A stretch of DNA of 64,000 bases, taken from Algoriphagus hitonicola (GTDB lineage Bacteria > Bacteroidota > Bacteroidia > Cytophagales > Cyclobacteriaceae). Below the pieces are notes generated by a model. The model was not told where the DNA came from and did no database searches. It saw only the letters and a program-made list of their open reading frames with translations. The DNA is taken from contig NZ_FOPC01000008.1 of NCBI RefSeq assembly GCF_900113375.1, positions 160,218-224,217 on the forward strand, read 5' to 3'. Position numbers and translations under genes: made by a program. This document shows positions 26,849 to 35,772 of the stretch, piece by piece. Within the stretch, counting starts at the first letter, position 1, and each line of letters starts with the position of its first letter.

Positions 26849-29557
26849 ATGAAACCATATATACCCATTCTCTTTTTCCTATTTTGTTTTGGTACTCTTG
26901 CCCAGGAAAAACCACTACAACTCGAAGACTACTCCCGCTGGTCTAGAATCATCTCCCCGGAAGTGTCCCCCGATGGTGATTGGTTTGCCTATGCTTTGCG
27001 GCCAAACGGAGGAGACGACACGCTTCATATTTTATCTGTCAAAAATCAACAAGTCGACAGAATCCCAAATGGGTTTTCCCCTACTTTTTCTGCTGAGGGT
27101 AATTACGTCGCCTACTTTACCAAGCCAGGAGAAGAAGAAGCCGATAAATTGAGAAAAGCCAAAAAGTCGGTCCCTCAATCGGCAACAGTAAAATCTCTCA
27201 GCGTAGATCATCAGTATGTCATCGAAAATGCGGATAGATTGGCGTTTTCCAATGATGGGGCCTACTGGGCTGTGCTCAAGGAGAAGGCAGAAGGAGCAAA
27301 AGGGGCGGATTTGATTCTATACAATTTAGGGAAAAAGCAGGCCATGTCAATCGGGAATGTATCCGATTTTGCCTTTAACCAGAAGAGCTCTCACTTGGCT
27401 TATACTGTCGATGCCGCTGACCAGGCAGGTAATGGTCTTTACCTTTTGGCTTTAGGCACCAAAAATACCACCCTGCTAGATGGGGACAAAGCGACTTATC
27501 AAAAGCTTACCTGGGATGATACTCAGGCAAAAAAAGAGGAGCGGAACGCAAAAGGAAACCAACTGGCGGTGCTCAAGGGAAACAAAGTAGATTCACTCTG
27601 GCAACAGTCCAATGAATTATTGGTTTTTTATGACCTTAATCGAGAACCTAAGCAAGCGAATCTTTCCATAGAATCATCTGGTTTTCCGGCTGATTTTGTC
27701 ATCAGTGACAAAGGAGATTTGAGTTTTTCCGATGACGGGAGATCGATATTTTTTGGGATCAAGGAGCAGGAAGAGAAAATCAAAATGAGTAAGGACACCA
27801 TTGCCAATGTAGATGTCTGGCATTGGAAAGATCCCTATATTCAATCGGTACAGATCGTTCGTGCAAATCGGGACAAGAATTTCACCTACACGTCAGTCTT
27901 TCATTTTCAGGATGGAAGTTTTAAGCAACTGTCCGATGAAAACATGCGGACGGTACTAGACTCCAAGCATCCAAACTATAGATTGGGCCGAGATGAAACT
28001 TCCTATCTCAATGATGTAAACTGGGGGATTTCTCCTGCCGATCTTTATCGTGTCGATATCAAAACAGCTGAGAAAAAGGTTATTGCAGCCGAAGTCAACC
28101 GGACTTTGGGTTATTCTCCTGACGGGCGATATTATTTGTACCAAAAGGATACTTCTCTCCTCGTGTATGATTTTGACAGAGATCAGACGACCGATATCTC
28201 TTCGAATGCTCCTATCGTCTTTATGAATTTGGAGCATCCATATCCCCATGAAAAGCCACCATTTGGTTTGGCAGGTTGGACCAAAGATGGAAACCATGTA
28301 ATCGTTAATCATAAATATGATCTTTGGATGCTGGCCTTGGATGGATCTGAAGCCACAAATCTTACTAAAATCGGAGATCAGGAGGAAATCAGATTTCGAC
28401 TGGTCAATCTCGATAGGGAAGAAGAATGGATCGATACCGAAAAGCCAATTCTGCTATCGGCTTATGGAGAATTGACCAAAAAAGAAGGATTTTATAATTT
28501 GGAACTGGGGAAAAATCCAAATCCTTTGGTCTATGAAGACATGAGCTTTGGTAATCCCATGAAGGCAGCAGAAAATTCAGGTCTGATATTTTTCACCAAA
28601 CAGACCTTTGAAAAATTCCCAGACTACTATGTATCCTCTTCTGATTTTAAAAATCACATCAAACTAACTGATGCCAATCCGCAGCAGTCCGAATATGCAT
28701 GGGGGAAGCGGAAGTTAGTAGAGTTTACGGATAGCCGGGGAAATAAATTACAGGGTACGATGACTCTTCCGGCAGGATATGAAGAAGGAAAAGCTTATCC
28801 GACTTTATTTTACTTTTATGAGAAAATGTCGGATCGACATCATCAATATTCCATGCCGGTGTATGACGACAGACCGCATTTCTCGACCTATGCGAGTAAC
28901 GGATATCTGATTTTCATGCCTGATATTGTCTTCGAAGAAGGAAAGCCGGGAACGAGTTCCTTGGACGTGATCACATCGGCAGCCAAAGAACTGATCAAAC
29001 TAGGCTATGCGGATGAGGAGCGAATTGGCTTGCAAGGTCATAGTTGGGGAGGATATCAAACTTCGTTTATTTTGACTCAAACCGATATGTTCCGCTGTAT
29101 CGTGACCGGTGCACCTCCCACTAATTTGGAGAGCTTTTACAACAATATCTATGGAAGCTCGGGTACCGTTCACCATGGAATCATGGAGATTGGACAGGTT
29201 AGAATGGGACGAGGAGTCACGCCTTGGACACACCGGGAGATTTATCAGCGCGAAAACCCCATGCACCATGTGCCGAATATCAAGACACCATTTATGATTC
29301 TTCACGGCACCAAAGACGGGGCGGTGGATTGGTCTCAGGGCTTGGAGTTTTTCAACGCCGCCAGAAGAAATGGGAAAGAAGTTATTTTCTTATCTTACCC
29401 CAATGAAGGTCATCATCTCGCCAATGAAGCTAATCAAAAGGATTTCCAAAGAAGAATGAAGGCTTATTTCGATCATTATCTGATGGATAAGCCTGCGCCA
29501 GAATGGATGGTCGAGGGTATTCCTCATTTGGATAAATTATATGAAAAAGCCGATTGA
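26849..29557 (+). CDS. Secreted S9 family prolyl oligopeptidase-like peptidase
   Basis: A 902-aa protein with a signal peptide (residues 1-18, ending GTLAQ), a long N-terminal beta-propeller-like region with SPDG repeats, and a C-terminal alpha/beta-hydrolase domain. The catalytic serine is in QGHSWGGYQTS (about residue 733), with the acid in HGTKDGAVDW and the histidine in NEGHHL toward the end. It should cut short proline-containing peptides in the periplasm or on the surface. The unit stands alone, 100 bases before another exported protein. Close relatives in Bacteroidota are annotated as prolyl oligopeptidase family; no specific substrate is implied. Confidence 0.9.
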   Translation: MKPYIPILFFLFCFGTLAQEKPLQLEDYSRWSRIISPEVSPDGDWFAYALRPNGGDDTLHILSVKNQQVDRIPNGFSPTFSAEGNYVAYFTKPGEEEADKLRKAKKSVPQSATVKSLSVDHQYVIENADRLAFSNDGAYWAVLKEKAEGAKGADLILYNLGKKQAMSIGNVSDFAFNQKSSHLAYTVDAADQAGNGLYLLALGTKNTTLLDGDKATYQKLTWDDTQAKKEERNAKGNQLAVLKGNKVDSLWQQSNELLVFYDLNREPKQANLSIESSGFPADFVISDKGDLSFSDDGRSIFFGIKEQEEKIKMSKDTIANVDVWHWKDPYIQSVQIVRANRDKNFTYTSVFHFQDGSFKQLSDENMRTVLDSKHPNYRLGRDETSYLNDVNWGISPADLYRVDIKTAEKKVIAAEVNRTLGYSPDGRYYLYQKDTSLLVYDFDRDQTTDISSNAPIVFMNLEHPYPHEKPPFGLAGWTKDGNHVIVNHKYDLWMLALDGSEATNLTKIGDQEEIRFRLVNLDREEEWIDTEKPILLSAYGELTKKEGFYNLELGKNPNPLVYEDMSFGNPMKAAENSGLIFFTKQTFEKFPDYYVSSSDFKNHIKLTDANPQQSEYAWGKRKLVEFTDSRGNKLQGTMTLPAGYEEGKAYPTLFYFYEKMSDRHHQYSMPVYDDRPHFSTYASNGYLIFMPDIVFEEGKPGTSSLDVITSAAKELIKLGYADEERIGLQGHSWGGYQTSFILTQTDMFRCIVTGAPPTNLESFYNNIYGSSGTVHHGIMEIGQVRMGRGVTPWTHREIYQRENPMHHVPNIKTPFMILHGTKDGAVDWSQGLEFFNAARRNGKEVIFLSYPNEGHHLANEANQKDFQRRMKAYFDHYLMDKPAPEWMVEGIPHLDKLYEKAD

Positions 29558-29657
29558 TTTTCATTAACAAAAAAACCGAATCGATTTTCAGCTGCCTAGG
29601 GAAGCTGAATTAAAACGTAATGAGTAATTTCTAATTCAATCAACCACCAATTTTACT

Positions 29658-32600
29658 ATGAGAAAAATATTACTTCTCGGAATAATTCCAATGCTGTTAT
29701 TTGCTTTGGTTATTCCAAATACCAAAGCTCAAAATGTACCGGATCCAGAGATTTATAAAGCTTTGGAATGGCGACTTGTCGGACCTTTTCGTGGAGGTCG
29801 AGCGGATGGAGTCACCGGGGTACCGGGATCAGATCATTCGTATTATTTTGCCTCTACTGGTGGAGGCGTGTGGAAAACAGTGGACTCCGGCCGAACATGG
29901 AAATCTGTCTCCGATGGATTTTTTGGAGGTTCTATCGGCGCGGTAGCCGTTTCTCAAAGTGATACCGCTGTGGTTTATGCAGGTGGGGGAGAAAAGACCG
30001 TCCGAGGAAATGTTTCCTTTGGTTATGGGGTTTGGAGATCTGCAGATGCGGGAAAAACCTGGGAAAGGGCAGGACTGGATAAAAGTCGATTTGTCTCCCG
30101 TCTTCGTATTCATCCCGAGGACCCCAATACGGTTTACGCAGCTGTTTTGGGCGATATTTTTAAGCCCGATCAAACCAGAGGAGTTTACAAAACTACGGAT
30201 GGAGGCAAAAATTGGAAACAAGTGCTTTTCGCTGATGATCAATCGGGAGCAGTGGATTTGATTCTGGATCCAAACGATCCGAACGTGCTTTATGCGACGA
30301 CTTGGGAGCTGAAGCGGACACCGTATTCCCTGGAAAGTGGTGGTGCAGGATCCAAAATGTATAAATCTACCGACGGGGGAGAAAACTGGGAAGATTTGAC
30401 CGAAAAAGAAGGATTTCCAGAAGGACTTTTAGGGATTATGGGTATCACCGTTTCTCCGGTTAATTCTGACAGACTTTATGCCATTATTGAAAATGAAAAT
30501 GGAGGTGTATTCACCTCCAAAGATGGCGGTGAAACTTGGGAGAAAACCAATGATGACCGAAGTCTTCGGCAGCGAGCGTGGTACTATACTCGGATCTATG
30601 CCGATACCCAAGACGAAGAGACTGTTTATGTACTCAATGTAAGCTACCACAAATCCACTGACGGTGGTAAGAAGTTTAAAGGAGCCAATGCGCCTCATGG
30701 AGATCACCATGATTTATGGATTGACCCTGAAAATAATCAACGAATGATTATTGCTGATGATGGAGGAGCTCAGATTTCTGAAGATGGAGGCAACAATTGG
30801 TCATCGATGATGAATCAGCCGACAGCTCAATTTTATCGGGTGACGACGGATAATTCTTTCCCATATCGAATTTATGGTGCCCAGCAGGATAATTCCACCA
30901 TGCGAATTCGTCACCGCGTAGCCGGGGGCGGAGGAATCTCTGAGGATGATTGGGAACCTACAGCAGGAGGAGAAAGTGGCTGGATAGCACCTGACCCGAC
31001 AGACAATGATATCGTTTATGGTGGATCGTATGGTGGTTACCTCACCCGTGTTGATCATAGAAATGATATCACGCGCTCTGTGAATGTGTGGCCAAATAAC
31101 CCGATGGGACATGGAGCCGAGGATATGAAATACCGCTTCCAGTGGAATTTTCCGATTTTCTTTTCACCGCACAATCCAAAAATGCTCTATACGACATCTA
31201 ATCGTTTTCACCGATCTACGAATGAAGGGCAGAGTTGGGAAGTATTCTCTCCGGATTTGACCAGAAATGACCAAAGTAAACTCGGACCCTCTGGAGGACC
31301 AATCACCAAAGACAATACTTCGGTAGAATATTATGCGACTATTTTCACCGCAGCAGAATCTCCAGTGAAGGCAGGGGTGATTTGGGCTGGATCAGATGAC
31401 GGTTTGGTGCACGTAACCACAGATAATGGTACCATTTGGCAGAATGTAACTCCTGCCGAAATGCCCGAATGGCTTCAAATCAATAGTATCGAAGCGAGCC
31501 CATTTGATCCGGCTGAGGCTTATTTTGCCGCTACTGGATACAAGAGCGGGAATTATGAACCTTATCTCTACAAGACCAAGGATTATGGAAAGACCTGGAC
31601 CAAAATCACCAGCGGAATCGATCCTGAGCACTTCACACGGGTAGTTCGGGCAGATCCAGAAAAGCGGGGAATGCTTTATGCAGGGACAGAAACCGGTATG
31701 TATTACTCCAAAGATGATGGAGCTTCTTGGCATTCACTTCAGATGAATCTGCCGATTGTGCCGATCACGGATTTGACGATTAAGGAAAATAATTTGATTG
31801 CGGCAACTCAAGGTCGTTCATTTTGGATAATTGATGATTTGACCGTCCTTCATCAGGCTGAGCCTGGATTCGAAGAGAAGGCGCTTCACCTATTCAAGCC
31901 TCAGGATTCCTATCGAATTGATGGCGTGAGGAGAAAATCATTAACTCAGGGATCAAATCGGCCAGGTGGTGTTTTGGTTTATTACTTCATGAAAGAAGAG
32001 CCCAAGGAAGAGTTAAAAGTTGAGTTTTTGGATAATGAAGACCGGATTCTTAGAACCTTCTCTACAGCAGGCTACAACGGAGACACGCTAAAAGTTAAGC
32101 CGGGAAGCAATGAATTTAACTGGAATCTGAGAGTTGAAGATGCTGAGGGATTTGATGGATTGATCATGTGGGCAGCTAATTTGAGAGGGCCCAAAGTAGT
32201 ACCGGGAACTTACAAGGTGAGAATGACGCTCGATGGTGAAACACAGGTTCAGGATTTCAAGGTTTTGGCTGATCCTAGATATCCTTCGACTCAAGCGGAC
32301 TTGGAGGAGCAGTTTGAATTTTTGATGAATGTTAACAGAAAGCTGACCGAAACTCATCAAACGATTAAGTTGATTCGCCAGTATAGGACTGAATTGGATA
32401 GCTTGGACAAGAAAACCAAAGCAATTGAACGAGTACAGGCTGAGATGAAATCTATTGAGGAGACGCTTTATCAGACTAAAAATCGAAGCGGTCAGGACCC
32501 ACTCAACTTCCCAATTCGACTCAATAATAAATTGGCTCACTTGAATTCTGTAGCCGGAAATGGCGATTTCAAACCCACCGATCAGGCCGAAGAAGTACGG

Positions 32601-32720
32601 ACTGAATTGACGGAGCTCATCGCTGTTCAACTGGCAAAATTCAAAGAACTGGAGCAGGAAGAAATATCAAAACTGCTTAATATTGAAGAGTTGAAAACGA
32701 AATTGGATATGAAGAAATAA
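29658..32720 (+). CDS. Large exported BNR/sortilin-like repeat protein
   Basis: A 1020-aa protein with a signal peptide (about 1-25, ending TKAQ). From about residue 35 to 720 it is built of BNR/Asp-box repeats of the form S-x-D-x-G-x-T/N-W (for example STDGGENW, SKDGGETW, SEDGGNNW, SKDDGASW), which fold as a ten-bladed propeller like sortilin/VPS10 or sialidase-like enzymes. A C-terminal region of about 270 residues contains a FlgD-like strand-rich part and a helical end. Family members are annotated as glycosyl hydrolase or sortilin-like, but no catalytic residues could be assigned, so function is unknown. A strong terminator follows. Confidence 0.85.
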   Translation: MRKILLLGIIPMLLFALVIPNTKAQNVPDPEIYKALEWRLVGPFRGGRADGVTGVPGSDHSYYFASTGGGVWKTVDSGRTWKSVSDGFFGGSIGAVAVSQSDTAVVYAGGGEKTVRGNVSFGYGVWRSADAGKTWERAGLDKSRFVSRLRIHPEDPNTVYAAVLGDIFKPDQTRGVYKTTDGGKNWKQVLFADDQSGAVDLILDPNDPNVLYATTWELKRTPYSLESGGAGSKMYKSTDGGENWEDLTEKEGFPEGLLGIMGITVSPVNSDRLYAIIENENGGVFTSKDGGETWEKTNDDRSLRQRAWYYTRIYADTQDEETVYVLNVSYHKSTDGGKKFKGANAPHGDHHDLWIDPENNQRMIIADDGGAQISEDGGNNWSSMMNQPTAQFYRVTTDNSFPYRIYGAQQDNSTMRIRHRVAGGGGISEDDWEPTAGGESGWIAPDPTDNDIVYGGSYGGYLTRVDHRNDITRSVNVWPNNPMGHGAEDMKYRFQWNFPIFFSPHNPKMLYTTSNRFHRSTNEGQSWEVFSPDLTRNDQSKLGPSGGPITKDNTSVEYYATIFTAAESPVKAGVIWAGSDDGLVHVTTDNGTIWQNVTPAEMPEWLQINSIEASPFDPAEAYFAATGYKSGNYEPYLYKTKDYGKTWTKITSGIDPEHFTRVVRADPEKRGMLYAGTETGMYYSKDDGASWHSLQMNLPIVPITDLTIKENNLIAATQGRSFWIIDDLTVLHQAEPGFEEKALHLFKPQDSYRIDGVRRKSLTQGSNRPGGVLVYYFMKEEPKEELKVEFLDNEDRILRTFSTAGYNGDTLKVKPGSNEFNWNLRVEDAEGFDGLIMWAANLRGPKVVPGTYKVRMTLDGETQVQDFKVLADPRYPSTQADLEEQFEFLMNVNRKLTETHQTIKLIRQYRTELDSLDKKTKAIERVQAEMKSIEETLYQTKNRSGQDPLNFPIRLNNKLAHLNSVAGNGDFKPTDQAEEVRTELTELIAVQLAKFKELEQEEISKLLNIEELKTKLDMKK

Positions 32721-32728
32721 ATGAAAAG

Positions 32729-32760
32729 CAAAGCCCCAAGTCGTCCTTGGGGCTTTTTTT
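32729..32760 (+). terminator. Terminator after the BNR-repeat gene
   Basis: AAAGCCCCAAG, five-base loop, CTTGGGGCTTT followed by T residues. The convergent baeRF-like gene ends at 32759, so it may serve both strands. Confidence 0.85.
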
Positions 32761-33931
32761 AATTTGCAGGGTATCGAAGAATACCTTTGATGTATTGGTT
32801 TTCAGGGAAGTCTTCAGGCACTGCATGGAAAACCTTTCCACCTGTTTCTATTACTTTTTGGCTCGCCAAATCAAATAAACAATGCGCTCCTTTTTTTTGC
32901 GTGTCAAACAGGGTTGTTTTATGATCCTGCGGTGAAAATTTGCCCCATAGATGCTTATGATTCGGATTGACAAATAGAGTGTCTACTGCACCTGTGAGAG
33001 CCATTTTAATGAGAGTATCAGGATCATTATCGATCGCAAGCCTTTCGGCCTTTTTAGCTTCAAATTCCTGAAATCGTTTATCTTCATCTTTTCGAAATAA
33101 ATCACTCGCAAGCTCCCAGGCATTTTGATGGATTTCCATTTGATCCTTTGGGGAAAACGATCCGCTGATATGCCCTTCTTGTAGATTACCATAATTGCTG
33201 GCCTGACGATATAGGGGAATCAGATAATCCACACCAGCCAGAAATAAGGGGAGGGGATTTTGATTCAATTTGGGTTCGAGCATAGAAGACATTCGATGAA
33301 AATAATTTAATATGGTCACCTTTTTTTCCTCGTCCGAACCCCCAGCATGTCCGTGAAACATCGCTCCCGCATTTCCCACACCTCCTTTTCCCTGAAGGTG
33401 TGCTTGGTTTTCGTCTATTTCTTCTTCAGCGGTATAGGACAATGCTACCTCCTCAGAATCCAGAATAATTTCTTGAATGACATCTCGGGTTGCACAATAA
33501 AGGTGAATTTTGTCCAAGTTCAGCAACAAAATATAAAACTGACCATTTCCGTTGATAGCCGGGATCAGGGGAAAAGTCAGCGGTCGCTCTCCGATAAAAT
33601 GAGAGGCTTTTTCAAGCGAAAGTGGTAGCCGGATACTTTTCATTTCGTCTTCATAAATATAGAGAGTTAACATGTCAGAGTTGTGCTGCCAAAACTCAAA
33701 ATTATCCAGTAGCTCATGGGCTGGATTTAGGAGTTTATCGATTTGTTTCTTTTCCATATTCCAAATCTCCTGAAGTTTTGATTTAATCTCCTTGAGTTGG
33801 TTTTTCAATTGAATCATATCTTCTCTATAGCCATCCGAACTTTGTCGAGAGGTAGGAAGAAAAATAGATATAACCGGGTTGGACTCTATTTTTGTTAAGT
33901 CCAGGAAATCTTGTTTTGCGAAAATTTTCAT
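32759..33931 (-). CDS. baeRF-like protein (bacterial relative of archaeo-eukaryotic release factor eRF1)
   Basis: A 390-aa cytoplasmic protein. The C-terminal third (from about residue 305: TLIKMALTGAVDTLFVN, then LFDLASQKVIETGGKVFHAV) has the eRF1/Pelota domain 3 pattern, in which a GAVETLLV-like strand and an ETGG turn recur. The central part contains a glycine-rich loop at residues 181-198 (GKGGVGNAGAMFHGHAGG) in the place of the eRF1 GGQ loop, though GGQ itself is absent. Families of this kind (baeRF) are known from comparative genomics and are thought to act on ribosomes in stress, without a tested function. Monocistronic by appearance, with a 222-base AT-rich upstream gap. The family call is inference from pattern recognition. 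Confidence 0.6.
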   Translation of the reverse strand: MKIFAKQDFLDLTKIESNPVISIFLPTSRQSSDGYREDMIQLKNQLKEIKSKLQEIWNMEKKQIDKLLNPAHELLDNFEFWQHNSDMLTLYIYEDEMKSIRLPLSLEKASHFIGERPLTFPLIPAINGNGQFYILLLNLDKIHLYCATRDVIQEIILDSEEVALSYTAEEEIDENQAHLQGKGGVGNAGAMFHGHAGGSDEEKKVTILNYFHRMSSMLEPKLNQNPLPLFLAGVDYLIPLYRQASNYGNLQEGHISGSFSPKDQMEIHQNAWELASDLFRKDEDKRFQEFEAKKAERLAIDNDPDTLIKMALTGAVDTLFVNPNHKHLWGKFSPQDHKTTLFDTQKKGAHCLFDLASQKVIETGGKVFHAVPEDFPENQYIKGILRYPAN

Positions 33932-34153
33932 GATTTTTTAGGCTTTATTTTATTCTAAATTTTTAATTCCAGAAATAAATAATGTACTAAAAAATAACTA
34001 CAAAATCAAATTTAGAATTAATAAAATAGGTAAAAAATAATTCAAAAATCGACCCGTTGGATTCTTTTATTTTTCTAAAAACCTGATTTTTAACTTCTTA
34101 ATTCATTCAGGCAAGAAATTAAAGGATAAGATTCAGGATCAAAATTTTGAAAA

Positions 34154-34783
34154 TCAAAAAATTCGATAACTCTTGATCTGTTCGAAAAACTGAATGGCAC
34201 TTTCAGGAGAAATAACCAAAATGAAAATAATTCCGAATAAGGCCCCATAGAGGTGCGCATCGTGGTTGATGCCATCATTGTCTTGCTTTCCTTTGGTGTA
34301 GGAATAAATCAAAAAGAGTGCACCCAGGATAAATCCTGGGAGGCAGATGATCCCAAAAAGACAAATATCTGCCAGTGGCATAATAATAATGCTGGAAAAA
34401 ACCGTAGCGGCTGTACCCCCTGAAGCGCCTAAAGCCCGATAATAGCTGTTGTCCTTATTTTTAAGATAGGTAGGAATATCCGCTATGATGATTCCCAAAA
34501 GATAAAAAACAATGAATACCAGCCCGCCGGTGATTACTCCAAACTGATAGGCTAAAAACTGTTCCACGACCCTTCCAAAAAAGTAGAAGGTGAACATATT
34601 GAATAGCAGGTGGATGTAGTCTTTGTGGATCAATCCGGATAGGATAAATCGGTCCCATTGATTTTTCCGCTTGATCTGATATGGGGTAAACATCCAGCGT
34701 TCGATAAAACTGGAATTATTAAAACCGATTAAGCTGGTGATCACGGTTAGGATGATCACAAGGGTAGTGATGGAAAGAGTCAT
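34154..34783 (-). CDS. Rhomboid family intramembrane serine protease
   Basis: A 209-aa inner-membrane protease. Motifs are HLLFNMFTFYFFG (His58, Asn62, TM2), catalytic Ser121 in GASGG, and His177 in NHDAHLYGALFG, with hydrophobic segments around each. It cleaves transmembrane domains of membrane proteins; the target here is unknown. It starts 2 bases after the polyprenyl synthase stop and is the last gene of the lipB-rnr operon. Membrane helices and the catalytic dyad are complete, so it should be active. Confidence 0.93.
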   Translation of the reverse strand: MTLSITTLVIILTVITSLIGFNNSSFIERWMFTPYQIKRKNQWDRFILSGLIHKDYIHLLFNMFTFYFFGRVVEQFLAYQFGVITGGLVFIVFYLLGIIIADIPTYLKNKDNSYYRALGASGGTAATVFSSIIIMPLADICLFGIICLPGFILGALFLIYSYTKGKQDNDGINHDAHLYGALFGIIFILVISPESAIQFFEQIKSYRIF

Positions 34784-34785
34784 GC

Positions 34786-35772
34786 TTATTTTTCTCTATG
34801 GACGAGATCTTGAGTAATCGAAAGTAAAGTCTCGTGATAATCAGGGTTTTTGAAGGAAATGGACTCAAGTTGATCAAATCCCTTGCTGAAATAGAAGTTC
34901 ATTTTCTCTTCCGTGAGTTTTCGGATTCCGAGCTTTTCATACAAGGCTGTGACGGCATTGACCTTTTGGGTCTTGTCAAATTCCTTTAGCGAAAGCCAGG
35001 TATTTAATTCCATGAGATCTTGGCCTTTGGCAGCTTCGAGCGCTTTGATCAGCAGGAAAGTCTTCTTATTTGAAATGATGTCTCCACCCACCTGCTTTCC
35101 GAATTTGGCCTGATCGGCAAATACATCGAGCAAATCATCTTTCAACTGAAAGCCGATCCCGATATTGACACCAAATTCATACAAAAGTTGACTGTCTCGG
35201 GAAGGGGCTCCGGCAAGAATAGCCCCAAGCTGCAATGCGTGGCCGAGGAGTACGGCTGTTTTGAGCCGAATCATGTTGATATACTCACTTTCTTCCACTA
35301 CCGTCAAACTTTCAAAATTCATGTCCAGCTGCTGTCCTTCGCAGACTTCAGCGGCAGTTTGATTAAATAGGCGAATAATTTCTGGGAGGTACTGATGATC
35401 AGATTTGAGCAATAAATCATAAGCTCTGACCAGCATCACATCGCCGGATAAAATGGCCACATTAGGGTTCCATTTTTCATGTACCGTGGCTTTGCCTCTG
35501 CGCAGAGGGGCTTCATCCATGATGTCGTCATGCATCAGGGTGAAGTTGTGAAAAACCTCAATTGCCGCTGCCGGACCTAGGATTTTTTCAGGATCATCCT
35601 GATAGAGTCCATAGGAAAGCAGGGCCAAAAGCGGTCGAATACGCTTTCCGCCAAGACTGAGAATGTATCTGATGGGTTGATAAAGTTCTTTGGGGGATTC
35701 TCCAAAATTCTCTTCCGCAAGGAAGTTTTCCAGGTTAGTTAAAAGCTCGTGAGCGGGACTTTTTTTCGTCAT
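34786..35772 (-). CDS. Polyprenyl diphosphate synthase (farnesyl/geranylgeranyl-type)
   Basis: A 328-aa trans-prenyltransferase that extends isopentenyl units for quinones, undecaprenol precursors or carotenoids. The first aspartate-rich motif is in LMHDDIMDEAPLRRG (about residue 85), and the second in LKDDLLDVFADQ. The residues before the first DDxxD do not tell the chain length reliably. The start at 35772 is chosen (MTKKSPAHELL) and lies 38 bases inside the end of rnr; an ATG-like alternative at 35808 would lengthen the overlap. Two bases separate it from the rhomboid gene. Confidence 0.87.
   Translation of the reverse strand: MTKKSPAHELLTNLENFLAEENFGESPKELYQPIRYILSLGGKRIRPLLALLSYGLYQDDPEKILGPAAAIEVFHNFTLMHDDIMDEAPLRRGKATVHEKWNPNVAILSGDVMLVRAYDLLLKSDHQYLPEIIRLFNQTAAEVCEGQQLDMNFESLTVVEESEYINMIRLKTAVLLGHALQLGAILAGAPSRDSQLLYEFGVNIGIGFQLKDDLLDVFADQAKFGKQVGGDIISNKKTFLLIKALEAAKGQDLMELNTWLSLKEFDKTQKVNAVTALYEKLGIRKLTEEKMNFYFSKGFDQLESISFKNPDYHETLLSITQDLVHREK

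Noticed and set aside
32088..32630. A 180-codon minus-strand frame inside the BNR-repeat gene
   Set aside because: The plus-strand gene is continuous and repeat-patterned over this region; the antisense product looks random.
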